Shown here in pieces: positions 20,816 through 34,163 of a stretch of 64,000 nucleotides of DNA. The stretch spans positions 48,518,644 to 48,582,643 of the forward strand of contig NC_037689.1 in NCBI RefSeq assembly GCF_003255815.1, written 5' to 3'. The translations under genes and the position numbers were made by a program. Under the pieces are notes generated by a model. It did not search any database. It was not told the DNA's origin and saw only the letters and a program-made list of their open reading frames with translations. The stretch is from Theropithecus gelada. Its lineage: Eukaryota > Chordata > Mammalia > Primates > Cercopithecidae. Every line of letters starts with the position of its first letter. Position 1 is the stretch's first letter.

Positions 20816-22979
20816 TCATGTTATATTTTCATGTTAATAATGATAATCATTAACCATAAGTATATAGTTTGTCTTATATTCAGGTTTCAAATGTTTATTT
20901 AAATCATTTATTTGGTAATTTTTCTTTTGTTAAAAATGCTAAGATCTTTTTGGATCCTAAATTCATAGCTTCTAAGGATTTCAAAACTAGGCTACTATGG
21001 CTAGAAGTATGACAAATATGATTAATTATTCTGGAAAGAAAAACAAAAAGATTTGAAAAGTTTATCAGGCATTTATAAAGGTTATTACTTCAAGAAATCA
21101 GGGGCAATCCAATCATTTCTGTTCATACTCAGTTTAGGTAAATATTTGTCATTGCCTAAATGCTTAGTACCAAATGAATGAACAGACTAAAAGAGAAAGA
21201 GAGAGATTTCTGAAGTATACGTTGTTTAGAGCATATCACTGCACACTTCAAGAGGTTTCTAAACTAAAGACTATTTTTGCTTCTCCACCCTTGAGAAGTT
21301 TTGTTTATTGGATCAGAATTAGTAAAATGAAAAATATTATGTCTATAATTCCCAATAGATCAATGCAAACCCATAGGGAGAGTCAATATAATCAAACATG
21401 CCAAAGAAGAACATTCAGTAACCAAATACTGGGGTCTAACGGGTATGCTATCACCAGAAATGGTTTATAGACATCACAGAGCTTGTTATGTTTATCTTAT
21501 AATTCACTGAGTTAACTACAGTGGCATTCAGATTACAATTAAAATTATAAGCCCTATTACAGTTGCAAGCTCAATTACAGTTACTTCAAAGAGATGTTTT
21601 TTTGAACAGCTTAAGAAAAGGAATCTGACAGAAATATAAGTCAATAAATCCATATATATGTGTGTATATATATATTATATACACATTTTCAATACTTCCC
21701 ACAACATGCCATTTTAGGTATACCTATACATTTTAATAACCAAGAAAACTCACTAAAAATGAAGTTATTAAAGTCATTTTCAATAATTGCAATAATAGCT
21801 AAAAGCTATTACTTAATGAACTATGTGCCAGATTATATACTAAGTACTGTGTCTGAAAAAAGATCATTTAATGCCAATAACAACCCAACATTATTATTTT
21901 TTCACACACACAAAAGAGGAAACCGAGACTGAACTTTCAGGTCTGTCTAGAGACATGCATAGCTAAAAGTAATAAAAACAACCCTACCCTAGTAATACCA
22001 GCTACCTCGGAAACAAAGTGAATGTGGAGGTAAATTCTCAGATTTTGGCTTGTTCCTGATTTCCTGCCTATCCTTGATTTTCACACCACCTTAAGCTGGA
22101 GTCTTGTTCCTGAAATCTACCACCTTCCCAGAAAACACTCAAGGTTTCACCAAAATTGCCAGGGAGGCCGCCAAAACTGATCCAAGCATTTTCAAAATCT
22201 CTTACGTTAGTAACTACAAGAATTCGGAGACTCCTGGTTCATTTTTCATCACCAGGCTACCCATTCATATGTTTTGGGGATTCTCTAATATCACACCATT
22301 ATCACCCACATCTCGCAACACCCTTTTACTCTGTCTCCTGGAAAATGCCACCTTACCTGAATGTTCTTGTTCTAACAGAAAGCATACATTCCACTGAAAA
22401 CACTGCTCCCCACATAGTTTCTCAAGTGTTTGCTCTCTTACCACTAGGCCTGGAAGTAGCATCAGTGTCTTCCTTGTTACTCATAGCCACCTGTGGGCAA
22501 TTATACTGTTACTTTCTCTCCTTGGAAACTTAACTATTAGTGGTAAATACCACTGATGTATCACCTGCCATTTCTCCTTGCCGTAAGCATCCGTGTAACC
22601 TCTGGGTTCCTCTTCCTCATTATTTAACAAATTTAGTTTCTCTCTCACTCTGTGTCCGTCTGTCTGTCTGTCTTCAATACTAATTCTTTCGTAATTCCTG
22701 GTGATTTCTATATCCATATAAATGCACAGGTACTTGTCTTTCTCTCTTGTTACTATGGATGAATTGGCTGTGGTCTGGTTACAGCTAATACTTTCCCTAG
22801 TTCATAAAACTGTCTCTTCTTTACTTAGTGTCATTTTTTTCTGCAGTTCCTTGACTGCATATTATTCCTTTTTCTCGCTCTGTAAGATTATTCTAATCAC
22901 ATCCGAATATGCTATATCACCTAAGTAGTGCTATTATAACATAATAACACTTTTTATTGCTTTCCTTTATGACACAATT
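20816..22979. other. Mostly unassigned; two microsatellites
   Basis: A TA/TG microsatellite is at 21651-21685 and a (TCTG)n run at 22656-22673. From about 22650 onward patches such as GGTGATTTCTATATCCAT hint at the 5' continuation of the L2 that follows. 22080-22560 is pyrimidine-rich and carries chance frames up to 125 codons with no recognisable protein. Confidence 0.4.
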
Positions 22980-24000
22980 CTACAAAATTGTCTATGCTCA
23001 TTGCTTATGCTTCCTTTCCTCTGATTACTTTTTTTGTTTCATGGCAAACAGGCTTTTTGGTTGATGCAGCAAAACCGATTTTTGACAAGATCACAATTGA
23101 CCTCAGTTTTGCCAAATTGATTGGTCAATTCTCAATTTTTAACTTACCAGACTTTTCAGTAGCATTTGATACCATTGTTGACACCCTCCTTTGTCAAATG
23201 CTTTCTTCACTTCAAGGACACTACTCACTCTGGGTTTTCCTTCTCTCTTCTGCCTACTCTTTTATATCTTCCTTTCCTGTATTTTAGTGTTCAGTCGTTG
23301 GACTGCTTCTGTCTCTGTTCTAGGTGCTCTCACATAGACTGAGGCTGATAACTCATATATTCCCTGAATGACGGGCTCATTTATTTAACTACTCATTTGA
23401 CATCTGGATTCGAATGTCTAATGGGCATTTCACACTTAACATGTTGAAAACTGAGTTGCCAATATTCTGCTACTTGACAAGCCTTTTCTTCCTAAAGTCC
23501 CATTGTTTCTCTCAGAATAAAAGCAAAACTTGACTGGGCATGGTGACTCACATTTGTAATTCTAGCTTTCTGGGAGGCTGAGGAGGGTGGATTACTTGAG
23601 CCCAGGAGTTCAACACCAGCCTGGCCAACATGGTGAAACCCTGTCTCTACAAAAAAAAAAAAAAAAAAAATACAGAAAATTAGCCAGGCATAGTGGTGCG
23701 CACCTGTAGTCTGTACCCAGGAGACTGAGGTGGGAGGATCACTTGAGCCCAAGAGGTCAAGGCTGCAGTGAGCCAAGATCACACACTGAACTCCAGCCTG
23801 GGCAACAGAGTAAGACCCTCTCAAAAACAAACCAACCAACCTCTCACCTTACAAGGTTTTTATGTAATTTGGTCCTCCGAGACTCCCTGACATTATATTC
23901 TGCTACTCTCTCTTTACTTACTGAAATCCAACCACTGGCCTTGTTAACGTATCAAACATTTCAGAAAGAAAAAGGCAACTTCTGACATCCAGGCATTGGG
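22980..24000 (+). mobile_element. L2 LINE relic, split by an AluJ
   Basis: Decayed L2 reverse-transcriptase region in sense orientation. Order-preserving matches: TTGCCAAATTGATTGGTCAA, GTAGCATTTGATACCATTGT, CTCACTCTGGGTTTTCC, GAATGTCTAATGGGCATTTC, CACTTAACATGTTGAAAACT, CTCAGAATAAAAGC; after the Alu, ACCTTACAAGG and CCAACCACTGGCCTTGTT. It is ancient and non-coding now. It may extend upstream to about 22650. Confidence 0.7.
23531..23832 (+). mobile_element. AluJ inserted in L2
   Basis: J-type diagnostics: GATTACTTGAGCCCAGGAGTTC in the left arm and AGGCTGCAGTGAGCC in the right arm. The middle A-rich linker has grown to about 20 A at 23650-23670. L2 similarity resumes after it. Confidence 0.9.
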
Positions 24001-24341
24001 TTGACACTCACCAGTAGGCCTCAATGTTATTACAATTAGACAAGCTGGTTTGATGCTCATGGTTAGATCATGTTGTTTCCTTTGTGATTTTGGCGGCAAG
24101 TATACAAACTGCCAGGAATGTGGTCAACACTCAACAGATATGTGTAGAATGAAGGGATGAAATAAACAAATAAATGTATTTAAAATGAAATTGCATAATA
24201 TGGATTTTTGTATTCTAATTACACCACACTTAGGGTATATGCATTGTCCAAATTGGGATAAGCCATACTAGACTTGCCTGAGAATGTTTAAAGTAAACTT
24301 TTACTAATAATCATTATCTACCTAATTTGGCTTGCATAAAC
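24001..24341. other. Unassigned sequence
   Basis: Short AT-rich interval with no feature recognised. Confidence 0.4.
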
Positions 24342-24354
24342 TTCTAATTTAATT

Positions 24355-24624
24355 TTTTTTTTTTTTCGAGATGGAGTTTCACTCTGTCTCCCAGGCTGGA
24401 GTGCAGTGGCTCTATCTCGGCTCACTGCAACCTCCACCTCCTGAGTTCAAGCAGTTCTCCTGCCTCCGCCTCCCAAGTAGCTGGGATTACAGACACGCAC
24501 CACCACACCCAGGTAATTTTTTTTGTATTTTTAGTAGAGGTGGGGTTTTACCATATTGGCCAGGGTGGTCTCAAACTCCTGATCTCAAATGATCTACCCA
24601 CCTTGTCCTCCCAAAGTGCTGGGA
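24355..24624 (-). mobile_element. AluS, 5'-truncated, with perfect target duplication
   Basis: Minus-strand Alu with a T-run tail at 24355-24366, ending at AAAGTGCTGGGA, so about the first 35 bases of the Alu are missing. TTCTAATTTAATT flanks it exactly at 24342-24354 and 24625-24637. The duplication beside the truncated end shows that the element inserted short and was not cut later. Confidence 0.93.
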
Positions 24625-24637
24625 TTCTAATTTAATT

Positions 24638-26919
24638 CTTTAAAATTTGCTCCTCAGTGGCTATTTTGTCTTCTAGAAGTATCTAGTTAACCACCCACTG
24701 GATTTTGTGTTTCTGAGAGTAAGGCAGCTTGATTGAGCTCTTAAGGTATGTTTCTTACACGACTTTGGTTCCCATCTGAACTTGTCTAAAAGAACAAAAG
24801 AGTTAAGTGTAGTTTGGACAAGTGAAGGTATATTTTTTCTCAATGTGATTTCTTCATTCTTCGAAGTTCAAATTGTTGGTCACTATTAGTTACCTAATTG
24901 TAGAATTAGCTCTGCAGAGATTAAAGACTGAATATATGCAGCGCTGTAATTTTGTTGATAGGTTGAACTGTATTTTACTGTTCTTTTCCTCAGGGCTGCC
25001 ATGTTAGCCTGGTCCTCTGAGTATTTCATGTAACTTTCCATACTTCTCATTTAGGGACATATGTAGGAGAACAATAAAGTATTTGATTGGTATTTATCCT
25101 TCCAAAGGAGCCCTGTGAGGGAATACTCCAGGTGGAACATAAGGCATCATGGTAACTTGTTTTTGCTTATAAATTACCTATAGTTTCTATTTTTAAAATC
25201 CATAAAATGTTCTAAATACATATTTTAACTCATGAAGGCTAACTGATCTACTTAAAGTACTCGAATATTCACATTATATCACAACATAGCACTTAGTAGG
25301 CCTAGGTTTAAAGGGAGCAAATATGCAATATTCACTAACTATGCTACAATTAACATTTGTAAGAGTACTCTTCTTAATGTTTAAATCATTTGTTCACACG
25401 ATAAGCTATCTCGATGGAGAAATATTTAGATTTGTATTCTTTTTATTTAATTTATACTTTGTAAGGATGTATCATTGTAATAAGTAGAAGATATCTGTGA
25501 TTTTTTTTTTAATATCACATTCAGAAAAAAAAGTGTGTATTTATTTACCTATATCTAAATATGGCTGCGTTGTGGACTTGCTTATAGAATATATACTGTG
25601 AAGTATGGAATTATTTTTAAGTGATTTTTGTTTAAAAGATATACCAAAAGTATATACCTTGAACTTACCAATTAATGGTACTACAACTAGGCTTTTCATC
25701 TCTGCTAGATTCTCTAAAATATCTTATAGTCCCCTTTGTAGCCCCTTAAGCATAGCTACTGTTTTACACCTTGGAGAAGAGAGACAGCCTGAATCTTTGT
25801 GATTTCAAAAGAGTAATAAGGCCATTTCCTTACCAGAATCATTGCGGAAACATTTTGGAAATTAAGCGCACTAACTTCCTGAAACATTCCAAAATATTTG
25901 TGACTAATACATGTTATTAAAGTATACCAAAAAGGAAATAAATAATAAAACAATACAAATAACACTTGTTCTTTGAAACCGAAGTGTTATTTTACTAAGA
26001 AGAATTATTTTATGGAGTATTAAGACATTCCACTTATTTTCTTCTAAAAAATATTTGGGCAGGGTAAGTTTCAGTTCAAATATAACTATAAAGTCATGAA
26101 TGACTACTCTCTTGCCACCTTTCTTTCCTCTGGACCCTCTACCCATGGCATACATATCCTCAATCCAGAAAATTACCTAGTTATTTATTTTTACCTTTAG
26201 ATAGCAATTTTCAGACTTCGTATTTCTGGTTGGAACTTTTTCAGAAGAATTCCTTAGGAGATAATATCAGTATGTGCATAAGATAATCGAATTTTATCAC
26301 ACTTGATTTTGACTCCTTAGTATAGTTACCTAAATTATCAAAATGTGGAATCCTTAATATATATGATTGAGACAAGAGCCATTTAGCTTTTTAATGAGAA
26401 TATTTATAAGACCTTTTAAAATGATAAATTTCAAATATTAAATAACATTTAGATCCTTAAGAATTAGTTGAATCTTCAGTATGCAATGTCTTAAACAGGC
26501 TATTAATAAAGTTGTCTTTAAAACATTTTTACTTTATTGATATAGTAATAAAAGGCTGGGTATAATGAAAGGGCTCAAGATCATATGTGTTATGTATTTA
26601 TTTATATTTCCACATCTTTGATTATATGACTAAGTGCAAAAGAACTGAGGTAAGAAATAAAGGTGTTGCAGTGTTGTGGACACTGTCAATTGCTTAGATG
26701 AACAAATAAACTTTCTTCCAGAACAAAATTCATAACTGAAGAGGAATTGCTATTTCCCTTATCCAAACTGAGGCACACAGGAGCAATACAGGCAAAGAAA
26801 ATAGAAAGTTCAAATAAAATGTAAGATTTAAAGAGTGGAACAGAGGGAGCAGATCTCAGAGTATATGAATCAGGATTTATATTTAATTCATCAAAACAAT
26901 GGAAGAACAAACTCAGTGG
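24638..26919. other. Repeat-poor AT-rich block
   Basis: About 2.3 kb in which I see no transposable element, tandem array or coding frame. In a window otherwise packed with repeats this stands out and may include old regulatory sequence, but nothing in the bases proves it. Confidence 0.4.
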
Positions 26920-27655
26920 TACAAGAACAGACACATAGACCAATGAAACAGAATAGATAACCCAGAAATAAGACTGCACACCTGCAACTATCGGATCTTC
27001 CCAAAACCTGACAAAAACGATCAATGGGAAAAGAATTCCCTGTTTAATAAATGGTGCTGGAATAACTGACTAGTCACACGCAGAAGATTGAAAGTGGACC
27101 CCTTCCTTACAATGTGTACAAAAATTAACTCAAGATGGATTAAAGACTTAAATATAAAGGCCAAAAGTTTGAAAACCCAGGAAGATAACCTAGGTAATAC
27201 CATTCTGGACATAGGAATGGGCAAGGATTTTGTGACAAAGTTGCCAAAAGCAATTGCAACAAAAGCAAAAATTGACAAATGGGATCTAATGGGAGAAAGT
27301 TTTTGAAAACTATGCATCCAACAAAGGTCTAATATCCAGCATCTAGAAGGAACTTAAACAAATTTACAAGAAAAAAACAAACCCCATAAAAAGTGGGCAA
27401 AGGACATGAACAGACACTTTTCAAAAGAAGACATGCATGCAGCCAACAATCATATGAAAAAAGCTCAACATCATCTCATCATTAGAGGGTGGAGGGTGGG
27501 AGGAGGAAGAGGAAGAGGATGAGGAAAGACAACTAACAAGTACTAGGCTTAATACCTGGGAGAAGAAGTAATCTGTTCAACAAAACCCTGTGACACAAGT
27601 TTACTTATGTAACAAACCTGCACTTGTACCCCTGAAATTAAAATAGTAGTTAAAG
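26920..27655 (+). mobile_element. L1 (L1PA/PB type) with internal deletion
   Basis: ORF2 sequence begins at about TGGTACAAGAACAGACACAT and continues to 27484 (TTTAATAAATGGTGCTGG, GGATTAAAGACTTAAATA, AGACATGCATGCAGCCAACA). It then jumps to the terminal 3' UTR (AGAGGGTGGAGGGTGGGAGG, TGTAACAAACCTGCACTTGT, A-rich end). Roughly 1 kb of ORF2 end and 3' UTR is missing at about 27485. The ORF2 stretch at 27088-27306 is open for 72 codons. Confidence 0.85.
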
Positions 27656-27885
27656 GAAAAAAAAGGAACAGCTAACTCTAGACTGATAACATTAGAAGAC
27701 CTATTCTGGCCAGTTTACTCTCTTGAAAGTACAAGAAAATAGACTTTATTCTAAAATGAAAAACAAAACAAAATGGACGCTCATGAAAACCCAATAAAAA
27801 ATTACCTTAACGGAAAAAAGATAATGAGGATCAGAATAATGAATCCACTATGGACACTTAAAGCACAACGAAAATGCATGACCAC

Positions 27886-28195
27886 AGGCCGGGCACGGTG
27901 GCTCATGCCTGTAATTCCAGCACTCTGAGAGGCCAAGGTGGGTGGACCACAAGAGGTCAGGAGTTTGAGACCACCCTGGCCAACATGGCGAAACCCCGTC
28001 TCTAGTAAAAATACAAAAATTAGCTGGGTGTGGTAGTGGGTGCCTGTAATCCCAGCCACTTGGGAGACTGAGGCAGGAGAATCGCTTGAACCTAGGAGGC
28101 AGAGGTTGCAGTGAGCCAAGATCGCGCCACTGCAATCCAGCCTGGGCAACAAGAGCAAAACTCTGTCTCAAAAAAAAAAAAAAAAAAAAAAAAAA
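27886..28195 (+). mobile_element. AluS, full length
   Basis: GGCCGGGCACGGTGGCTCAT start, two arms, and an A tail of about 25 at 28170-28195. Flanks AAATGCATGACCACA (27871-27885) and AAATACATGGCCACA (28210-28224) are a diverged target duplication. Confidence 0.92.
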
Positions 28196-28229
28196 CAGGA
28201 AAAGGAAAAAAATACATGGCCACAAACTA

Positions 28230-29700
28230 GATTTTTAAAAATTAACTTATATTTCACTCTAAAAGTAATTAAGATAATGATAATAGCTGATAATAGCTGT
28301 GAAAGAACAACATGAATTAGAATCAGAATAACTCAGTATTGAGGAGACTGGAGAAAAAGAATATTTGACAAAAGAAGCAGTAAGACTCCAGAAAGACTCA
28401 TAAAGGAAAAATATTTTATATATACAAACTAAACTAGAATGAAGAGCAAATGAACACAAAGAATGTTGCCTTGTGGAAAATAGTAAATAAAAATAAGGGA
28501 CTTTTTATCACAAGGAAATGAAAGGACAAAGAAGGATTGAGAGATAAAATGGCAGAAATGGAGGATATGTGATGGTGAGCCAACACATGTGTATGCCCCC
28601 TCGCTCCCCAAGTAAAGCAATTAAAGAAAACAAAAATTTTAATCCATTATGCAAGAAGTGTTTTCTGAAATATTTTTTAAAAACACCAAAACTCTAGTAC
28701 ACACCACATACTTGGAAAAAAAACCCAAAAACAAACAAACAAACAAAAAACAACCAAAGCTATCAACACTGAGATATATTTTAGTAAATAAACCTATTGG
28801 ATTATAAGAAAAAATTTTAAAAAGGAATTTCAGACAAAATTTCAACCACATAACTTTGAAAATTCAAAGGAAAGATAGACTGTTATCAGGTTTTTCCAAC
28901 AGTAATACATCATACAAGAAAGCAATGGAGATACCTAGTATTATTATACTTTGATAAAGAAAAGGTGAGCTAAAAATTCTACATTCGACCAATAATTTAA
29001 ATGTTAAGTTCAGAGGCAATATTTTGAACATGCAGTTACTCAGCAAATATTTTTTACCATGGGACTTTATATAATAGCATACCAGAGAATAAACTTTATA
29101 TACCCCAAATGACTAGAGAGATATTGACTTAAAGAGTGGTAGTGAATCAAGTATTATCTATACCTAAAATCATAGGGTAGTTATAAGGATGTCAATAAAA
29201 TATGTAGTGACTGTATGTTCTGAAAATACAGATGAGCTCAAGTATGAAAAATGGAAAAGAATGGGGAGAGTACATGAAAAATAGAATAAATTTGCAGGTT
29301 GTTTATGTGTTAAACAAAAGAAAAACTAATTTATTTGATATCAGATACTAAGAGAAATGGAGGAGATGAGGAAGCAGCTAAAACTAATTAACATAGTTGG
29401 GAATCAGTAAATTAACACAAAGAAGGGACTAAGGAGACTATGGAAAGGTATTAATATAAAGGTAATAATTATTACAAAAATCCAAAGCTTCCTAAATTCC
29501 AAAAGATATTGCAGAGAGAGAGATCAATAAGTGTAAATGAACTGAATTCATCTGTTAAATATGTATGTGTTTTCACATTGGCCAACAATGTTAAATTCAA
29601 TAATATCCTGTATACAACAGACAAATTTAAAGCAAATAAATTGAGAAAATTTTTTTTAAAATAGGCAAAAGAATGTAGAAATCAGAAAAATTTCTCTAAA
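28230..29700 (+). mobile_element. HAL1/L1ME-type ORF1 relic
   Basis: Decayed sense-strand match to the ORF1 region of HAL1/old L1: AAAATTCTACATTCGACCAA, GTTAAGTTCAGAGGCAATAT, ACATGCAGTTACTCAGC, then CTGAATTCATCTGTTAAATA and TCCTGTATACAACAGACAAA. No long frame survives. The boundaries are approximate. Confidence 0.5.
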
Positions 29701-29708
29701 TTTTCAGT

Positions 29709-29793
29709 TTTTTTTTATTATTATACTTTAAGTTCTAGGGTACATGTGCACAACGTGCAGGTTCATTACATATGTATACATGTGCCATGTTGG
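29709..29793 (-). mobile_element. Very short L1PA 3' end
   Basis: TTATTATACTTTAAGTTCTA, GGTACATGTGCACAACGTGC and ATACATGTGCCATGTTGGT are the reversed last about 80 bases of a young L1, preceded by its T run. It is a severely 5'-truncated insertion. Confidence 0.9.
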
Positions 29794-32194
29794 TACATTT
29801 AGGTTACATAATGCCATATAAGAAAACCTAAAACTTTTGTAGGAAAATACATTAAAACAATGAAGAAAAGAAACAACTAGAAATTTAAAATATCATGGGA
29901 AGGAACAACACAAGAAGCTTATTTTAGAGATATTCCTTTGAAAATAGATTTTCCTGTCTGATATGCATTTAACAAAGTGCAGACACATCAGTAGAACTTA
30001 ACCATTGTTGAGAAATAATGTTTTTCTTAATCTTGGTGTTTTAGCAATACCACGTATACCCAGTCCTTCATCAGAACATTTTTTGAGGAGGCTTAAGAAT
30101 TATAACAACCTATTCTCATTAGCCTATTTATCTGTAATTAAATCATACTATTTCCTCAAATCTCCTTCAATTAACCAGAATGTTTTATTTGCATGATAGT
30201 TCTCATTTCAATCAGAGTATCTTAAAATTTTCAAGATGCCTGAAGTGATGCTGTTTTATAACATACCAAGGCCTTTTGTCTTGTAAAGTTCCTCATCAAT
30301 GTTCTCATTTTCCTGTACCCTGAAGTTTTCTTTCTCTCTAGGTTTAGCCTTTGTTTAACTTCACCTCCTCTGCTTTTTTTTTTTTAATCATCAGCAGCTG
30401 CTATCCAACCAAACTGTACTGAGCTCTTTGAAAACTTTTCTGTTACTCACTAGTTGTTTTCAGCAGATGGCACTGTTATTTAGGCTAAACAATTTGTCAA
30501 CAGGGCAAGGTAATTATTCTTATAAGATTTTTTTTCTAGAACAATAGTATGTCCCTGTATGTAAAATTAACATTGACTTATACTGAAAAAGCAAACTAAA
30601 ACGAAGAAATTCCCCATGAAGCATAGCTACACTAAAATTATAAAAACATTTGAAATATCACAAAATACCCAAGTGAAATCAAATGTTCAATTGCCATTTT
30701 TTTGCATTCTTATTTTTGCTAAATGCAACTTAATATTCAAACAATTTTAAAGGTACCTTTATGAATCAAGGTAAATTTGGTGCAAGTGCTAAAAACCAAA
30801 TGCTCTCGCTTGCTACTACAAAGCTCAGGTGATCAGTAAATTGGTCTTATCTAATTTATATGGTGAAATGTTTTTCAGATATCTAATTCATATAAATGGA
30901 AAACAGAGGCCAGGGTTCTGTTGAAGTTGAGATTGGAAGGGGTGCATGGTAAAGAGTGTTTTAATACCAAGACAATCACTTATTGGCAAAGTAAAATTAA
31001 ACATTCGTGGGTCTCAGTTTTATTTGTAAAATATGAACGGTAATACTGAAAATGCAGGGTTACAAGGTTAAGAAATGATGTGCATAATTATTATCTACCC
31101 ACTAGCTCAAATAAACAAGTAAAAAATAAAAAAAAATGAAGGAAGTAGATCAAAAGGAATATTCTCTTTTCTAACGACAGAAGTGTTTTTCACACACACT
31201 TCAATGTCTACATTGCCACGTTGCATGGAAGAACACCAATGGTGGTCTTGTAAGTTTCCCTTTTATATCTGGCAGCTGATTCCAAGTGTAACTTAGCCAG
31301 GTCATACTACTTTTTGTACTTACTAGGGGGAGGCTATTCAGAACCATAGAATTCAACTTTATATGTATACTGTAATCATCATGGAATAGTCTCAAGGATT
31401 TTGAACTATGTTCTTATAACTATGTTTTTGTAAAGCTGAATATCTTAGGTCTTTCCTATCACCTCACTGTCCAGATCCTAAATACACAGACAACTTATGT
31501 GTTTGACCTCAGCCACTAATAGATAATACCTATCATTTGTTAATTTCCATCTCCCAAATTAAAACAAACAGATCTGTCCAATAAAATTTTTAATGCCCGA
31601 TACAAGATTTACTGAATTGTATTTGTTTCCCAGGAGAATATTGACAGCAGCCTTAATATTCCATTCACAGAACTGCATTCCAACTCACCCCTCCACATCA
31701 CATCCAATTACAAGTTTTGACAAACTGGAGCATCCTTTGATTACAGGTTGGGTTCCCCTAGAGAGGATTCTCACATTAGCTACATTAAAATATATCTCCC
31801 TTCCCTTTCGAGTGCATAGAAAATATGTTTTTCAGATTCCTTAAAGATGATCCATGTGATACCAGAATATGGTAAACAGCACATATACCCTGGAAATGGA
31901 GATATTTCCATAAGGCAGAGAATGGGGTTGGTTAGAAAAAAAACAACTTCCTGAAGAAATAGGAAGTGACATCCTATCTGGTAAGAAGTATGTTTAAAGT
32001 CCTTTCCCCTAGAGATGGTGATGAGTGTTTGGGAGTTCCTGAGCAGAGGGGTTCAGAGACAATAAAGAGTGTCATCACACCACTGAGGAGGCCTATAATG
32101 CCTAACATATGGGTTACAGAAAAGTAGGTATAAAATAAATGAGGACGTAGTCAACAATACAAACATTAGAGAATCTTGTCTTACTCAGAGTTTT
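29794..32194. other. Largely unassigned; one CTCF-like motif
   Basis: No repeat or gene recognised in about 2.4 kb. The region includes the CTCF-like word at 30461 and a short T run at 30376. Confidence 0.4.
30461..30475 (+). promoter_or_regulatory. Candidate CTCF-type site
   Basis: CAGCAGATGGCACTG, preceded by TTTT, agrees with the CTCF core CCASYAGRKGGCRSY at all positions but the first. It lies in non-repetitive sequence. A single motif match does not show binding. Confidence 0.35.
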
Positions 32195-32400
32195 GAGGAT
32201 TTTAATTTTTTTATTTTTAACTTTTGTGGTGCATTGTAGGTGAATATATTTATGAAGTATATGAGATGTTTTGACCTACAGGCATGCAGTGTAAAATAAG
32301 CACATTGTGAAAAATGGGGTATCGTCCTCTCAAGCATTTATCCATTGAGTTGCAAACAATCCAATTACACTCTTTAAGTTATTTTAACAGTTTGAAAGAA
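32195..32400 (-). mobile_element. L1M 3' UTR fragment
   Basis: TTTTATTTTTAACTTTTGTG, TATATGAGATGTTTTGACCT, CAGGCATGCAGTGTAAAATA and CAAACAATCCAATTACACTC are the reversed 3' end of an old L1 (L1MA-like). Confidence 0.8.
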
Positions 32401-34148
32401 AAAAAAAACACCTCTAACTCAATAGTTAAGGAAAGAATTCAAGCAGCTGCATTTAAAGATGATCTTTAGGTGATTCTGACATAAACTTTAGCTGTAAACT
32501 TGCAAGAACATGTACAAATGCAAAGCTGCCATAATATAGGTAAGGTAAGCACAAGGTCAGGGTTCTTGCTATTTAGGGGTGAAAATATGTGCAAACTTTA
32601 TAGACCAATAATTAAAATTACTGTTATATTAACTTAGATTCCAAGAATCTGTAGTAAGTGTAACTGTCTTGATTTCAGATATTCCCAGGAATGTTGGAAT
32701 AAGAGCATATGACAAAAAATATTCTATGAAAGAAATTACCAATTACATGGCTGCCACCTATATAAAACTTTGACAAATTAATGGAATCCTTCCACCAATA
32801 CGCAAATGGCAGTCCAGCATTTTTAGCTTCATTCCACCTGGCCTTCGGGGTCATCTTTCAGCATGCTACTGTTCTTAACAGATGAATAGATGAAAAGACT
32901 ATTTCTTTAAAACACAACATAGATACTGGTGATTTTTCTTTTTTGATCTTTTATGGAATTGGATTTATTTTGTGATTCAGCAACCTTTAGTTATTTATCA
33001 AAACAAAATTTTCTCCACCCTACATATACCATCCCAATGCTCTTGGCAGTGGCAGGATCAAAATATACAACAAACCTTTCTAAAGAAGGCGAAATAGAAC
33101 TATTGAATAAAAAAGTAATGAAATTTGATCTTAAACCAAAACCACATCTATAATTTGGATGTTATTCTCAAAAGGAATCGTTTAGTAGTTTCAAATGAAA
33201 AGAATTAAACATATTGACCTTCTATGGATCATAAATTTCAATCTAAAGCATCAGTCCTAAAAATAAGATATTTTTTATCCTCCTACAGGACATGCTTGAA
33301 ACCTTCCCAGGGAGTCTGCAGGCAAAACTATTTTCATCATAATTATGAGTCATCATTTGTCTGTTTTCATTCTTATTCTCTCACAAATGTTACAGTTGAG
33401 TTTCCAGAGATTCTATGACATATGACATTGCAACAGACATAGATATACATATGAGTAATCAACTGCCTTCTACTAAGCTAGATGTTTAAAAGATTTGCAA
33501 AAGTATGAAAATGATGTCACACTTCTAACTAGTTTTTATTATGGAAAATTTATTTTTTAAATAAAATGTTATTATTAGTATATTAGTTACATCAACAGGT
33601 AATGGGTTTAGTAACAAATATATATTTTACATTCTTTTCAGTTTTCATATCTAATGTAGTAAGTATTGATAGCCCAATTTACTTAAACAGAAGCCTTTTG
33701 AGATCCTCCAGAATTTTTAAGAGTTTAAATGAGTCCCCTGAAATGGGAGAGGTTGAGTACTGCTTATTTAAAGACATGACTATTTCCATCTGTTCTTTAT
33801 CTTATCTTAAAAACTTTGACCTAACAAGTGATATGAGAGTCCAAGGATTTTGACCTTCTTTTCAAAAAATACATAAATATTTAATTATATTACTTTCAGA
33901 ATATGCCTTAGAAGATCTAATCTAAAGTGAAAGTAGAGATTGCAGTAAGTTCAATTAGCAGGAACACTCTTGGTAATTTCTATGTCAGGTGAAATGCTGA
34001 GAAATAGCACTAAGATGAAAAAAACAGAAGCATTTCTGTCAGAAAAAGCATTATGTATTTACTTATTACATTTAGGCATTTTCTATAGCATATCACAACA
34101 ATTCAATATATATAAATATTTAAAACTTTTTCTAATATTAACAATTTT
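32401..34148. other. Unassigned AT-rich sequence
   Basis: No repeat family or gene recognised. Confidence 0.45.
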
Positions 34149-34163
34149 AATCTTAATATTTTA

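Noticed and set aside
22156..22533. 125-codon frame in pyrimidine-rich DNA
   Set aside because: No protein features, and another frame overlaps it. Possibly an L2 upstream relic.
31315..31335. ACTAGGGGGAGGCT as a second CTCF-like site
   Set aside because: The invariant CC at the start and the C of GGC are missing.
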